From the NCBI GenBank assembly GCA_031274465.1, contig JAISQC010000094.1:1-7019 (forward strand): a stretch of 7,019 nucleotides of DNA, read 5' to 3'. Position numbers and translations under genes: made by a program. Source of the stretch: Synergistaceae bacterium (GTDB lineage Bacteria > Synergistota > Synergistia > Synergistales > Synergistaceae). The first letter of the stretch is position 1. Each line of letters opens with the position of its first letter. This document shows positions 6,736 to 7,019 of the stretch, piece by piece. Under the pieces are notes generated by a model. The model was not told the DNA's origin and did not search any database. It saw only the letters and a list, made by a program, of their open reading frames with translations.

Positions 6736-7019
6736 ATGAGCGATTTTCTCGAACTTTGCAGGCAGCGCCAGAGCTGCCGTAGTTTTTCAGGAGAACGGGT
6801 CGAGCGCGCGAAGCTCGAAAAGTGCGTAGAGGCGGGCTGGCTTGCCCCATCGGGGTGCAACGGCCAGCCGTGGAGCTTCGTGGTGGTGGACGACCCTAAA
6901 AAAACCGCCGAGGTCGCCAAATGCGCGCAGCCGATGGGGAACAACGGCTTCACCGACAAAGCAGGGGCTTTCATAGTGGTGCTGGAGGAACACGCCGTTC
7001 TGATGCCAGCTCTGCGCAA
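6736..7019 (+). CDS. Nitroreductase-family FMN oxidoreductase (5' part only)
   Basis: The 94 visible residues start M-S-D-F-L-E-L-C and continue with the nitroreductase signature: R-Q-S-C-R-S-F at 11-17, then A-P-S-G-C-N-G-Q-P-W-S-F-V-V-V at about 46-60. In this family the first Arg-containing element and the S-x-x-N-x-Q-P-W segment contact FMN. Such enzymes are cytoplasmic, usually dimeric, and use NAD(P)H to reduce nitro compounds, quinones or other electrophiles; the substrate cannot be named. The gene is cut by the right edge, so the usual length of roughly 170-220 residues cannot be checked. The ATG is set by the GGAGG nine nt upstream and follows the CheX-like stop after two bases. Confidence 0.88.
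   Translation, partial: MSDFLELCRQRQSCRSFSGERVERAKLEKCVEAGWLAPSGCNGQPWSFVVVDDPKKTAEVAKCAQPMGNNGFTDKAGAFIVVLEEHAVLMPALR

Overview
The window looks like bacterial chromosome from a Gram-negative (diderm), moderately GC-rich organism. A lipid A-type acyltransferase implies an outer membrane. The frequent AUA and AGG codons, plus a hybrid kinase carrying tandem solute-binding domains, would suit Synergistota (for example the Cloacibacillus group). That placement is inference from style, not from a marker gene.

Left part (1-3020, minus strand): one very large gene running off the left edge. It encodes a membrane hybrid sensor histidine kinase with, in order, a signal or lipoprotein-like N-terminus, two periplasmic SBP_bac_3-like ligand-binding domains, a transmembrane helix, HisKA, HATPase, a degenerate receiver-like domain and the start of a true receiver. 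I read the frame by hand and found no in-frame stop across 1006 visible codons. Its start is odd: no ATG, GTG or TTG lies in frame ahead of the signal peptide. Just upstream, a 16-codon ORF with a perfect 10-nt Shine-Dalgarno and a 12-codon ORF occupy the other two frames.

Middle part (3200-6045, plus strand, divergent from the kinase): three tightly packed genes with gaps of 2 and 6 nt. They are a tandem-domain PPK2 (polyphosphate:AMP phosphotransferase type), an LpxL/HtrB-like lysophospholipid acyltransferase, and a YqgF/RuvX-like RNase H-fold nuclease. They are probably co-transcribed; their functions do not form an obvious pathway.

Right part (6046-7019, plus strand): a roughly 190-nt spacer with a small hairpin and an extended -10-like promoter, then a stand-alone CheX-like phosphatase gene coupled by a 2-nt gap to a nitroreductase-family gene cut by the right edge.

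I see no RNA genes, CRISPR arrays, insertion sequences, transposases or phage genes. No clearly new multi-gene system is visible. The most unusual signals are the three-frame start region of the kinase, the catalytically degraded first domain of the PPK2 protein, and the lone CheX next to a nitroreductase.
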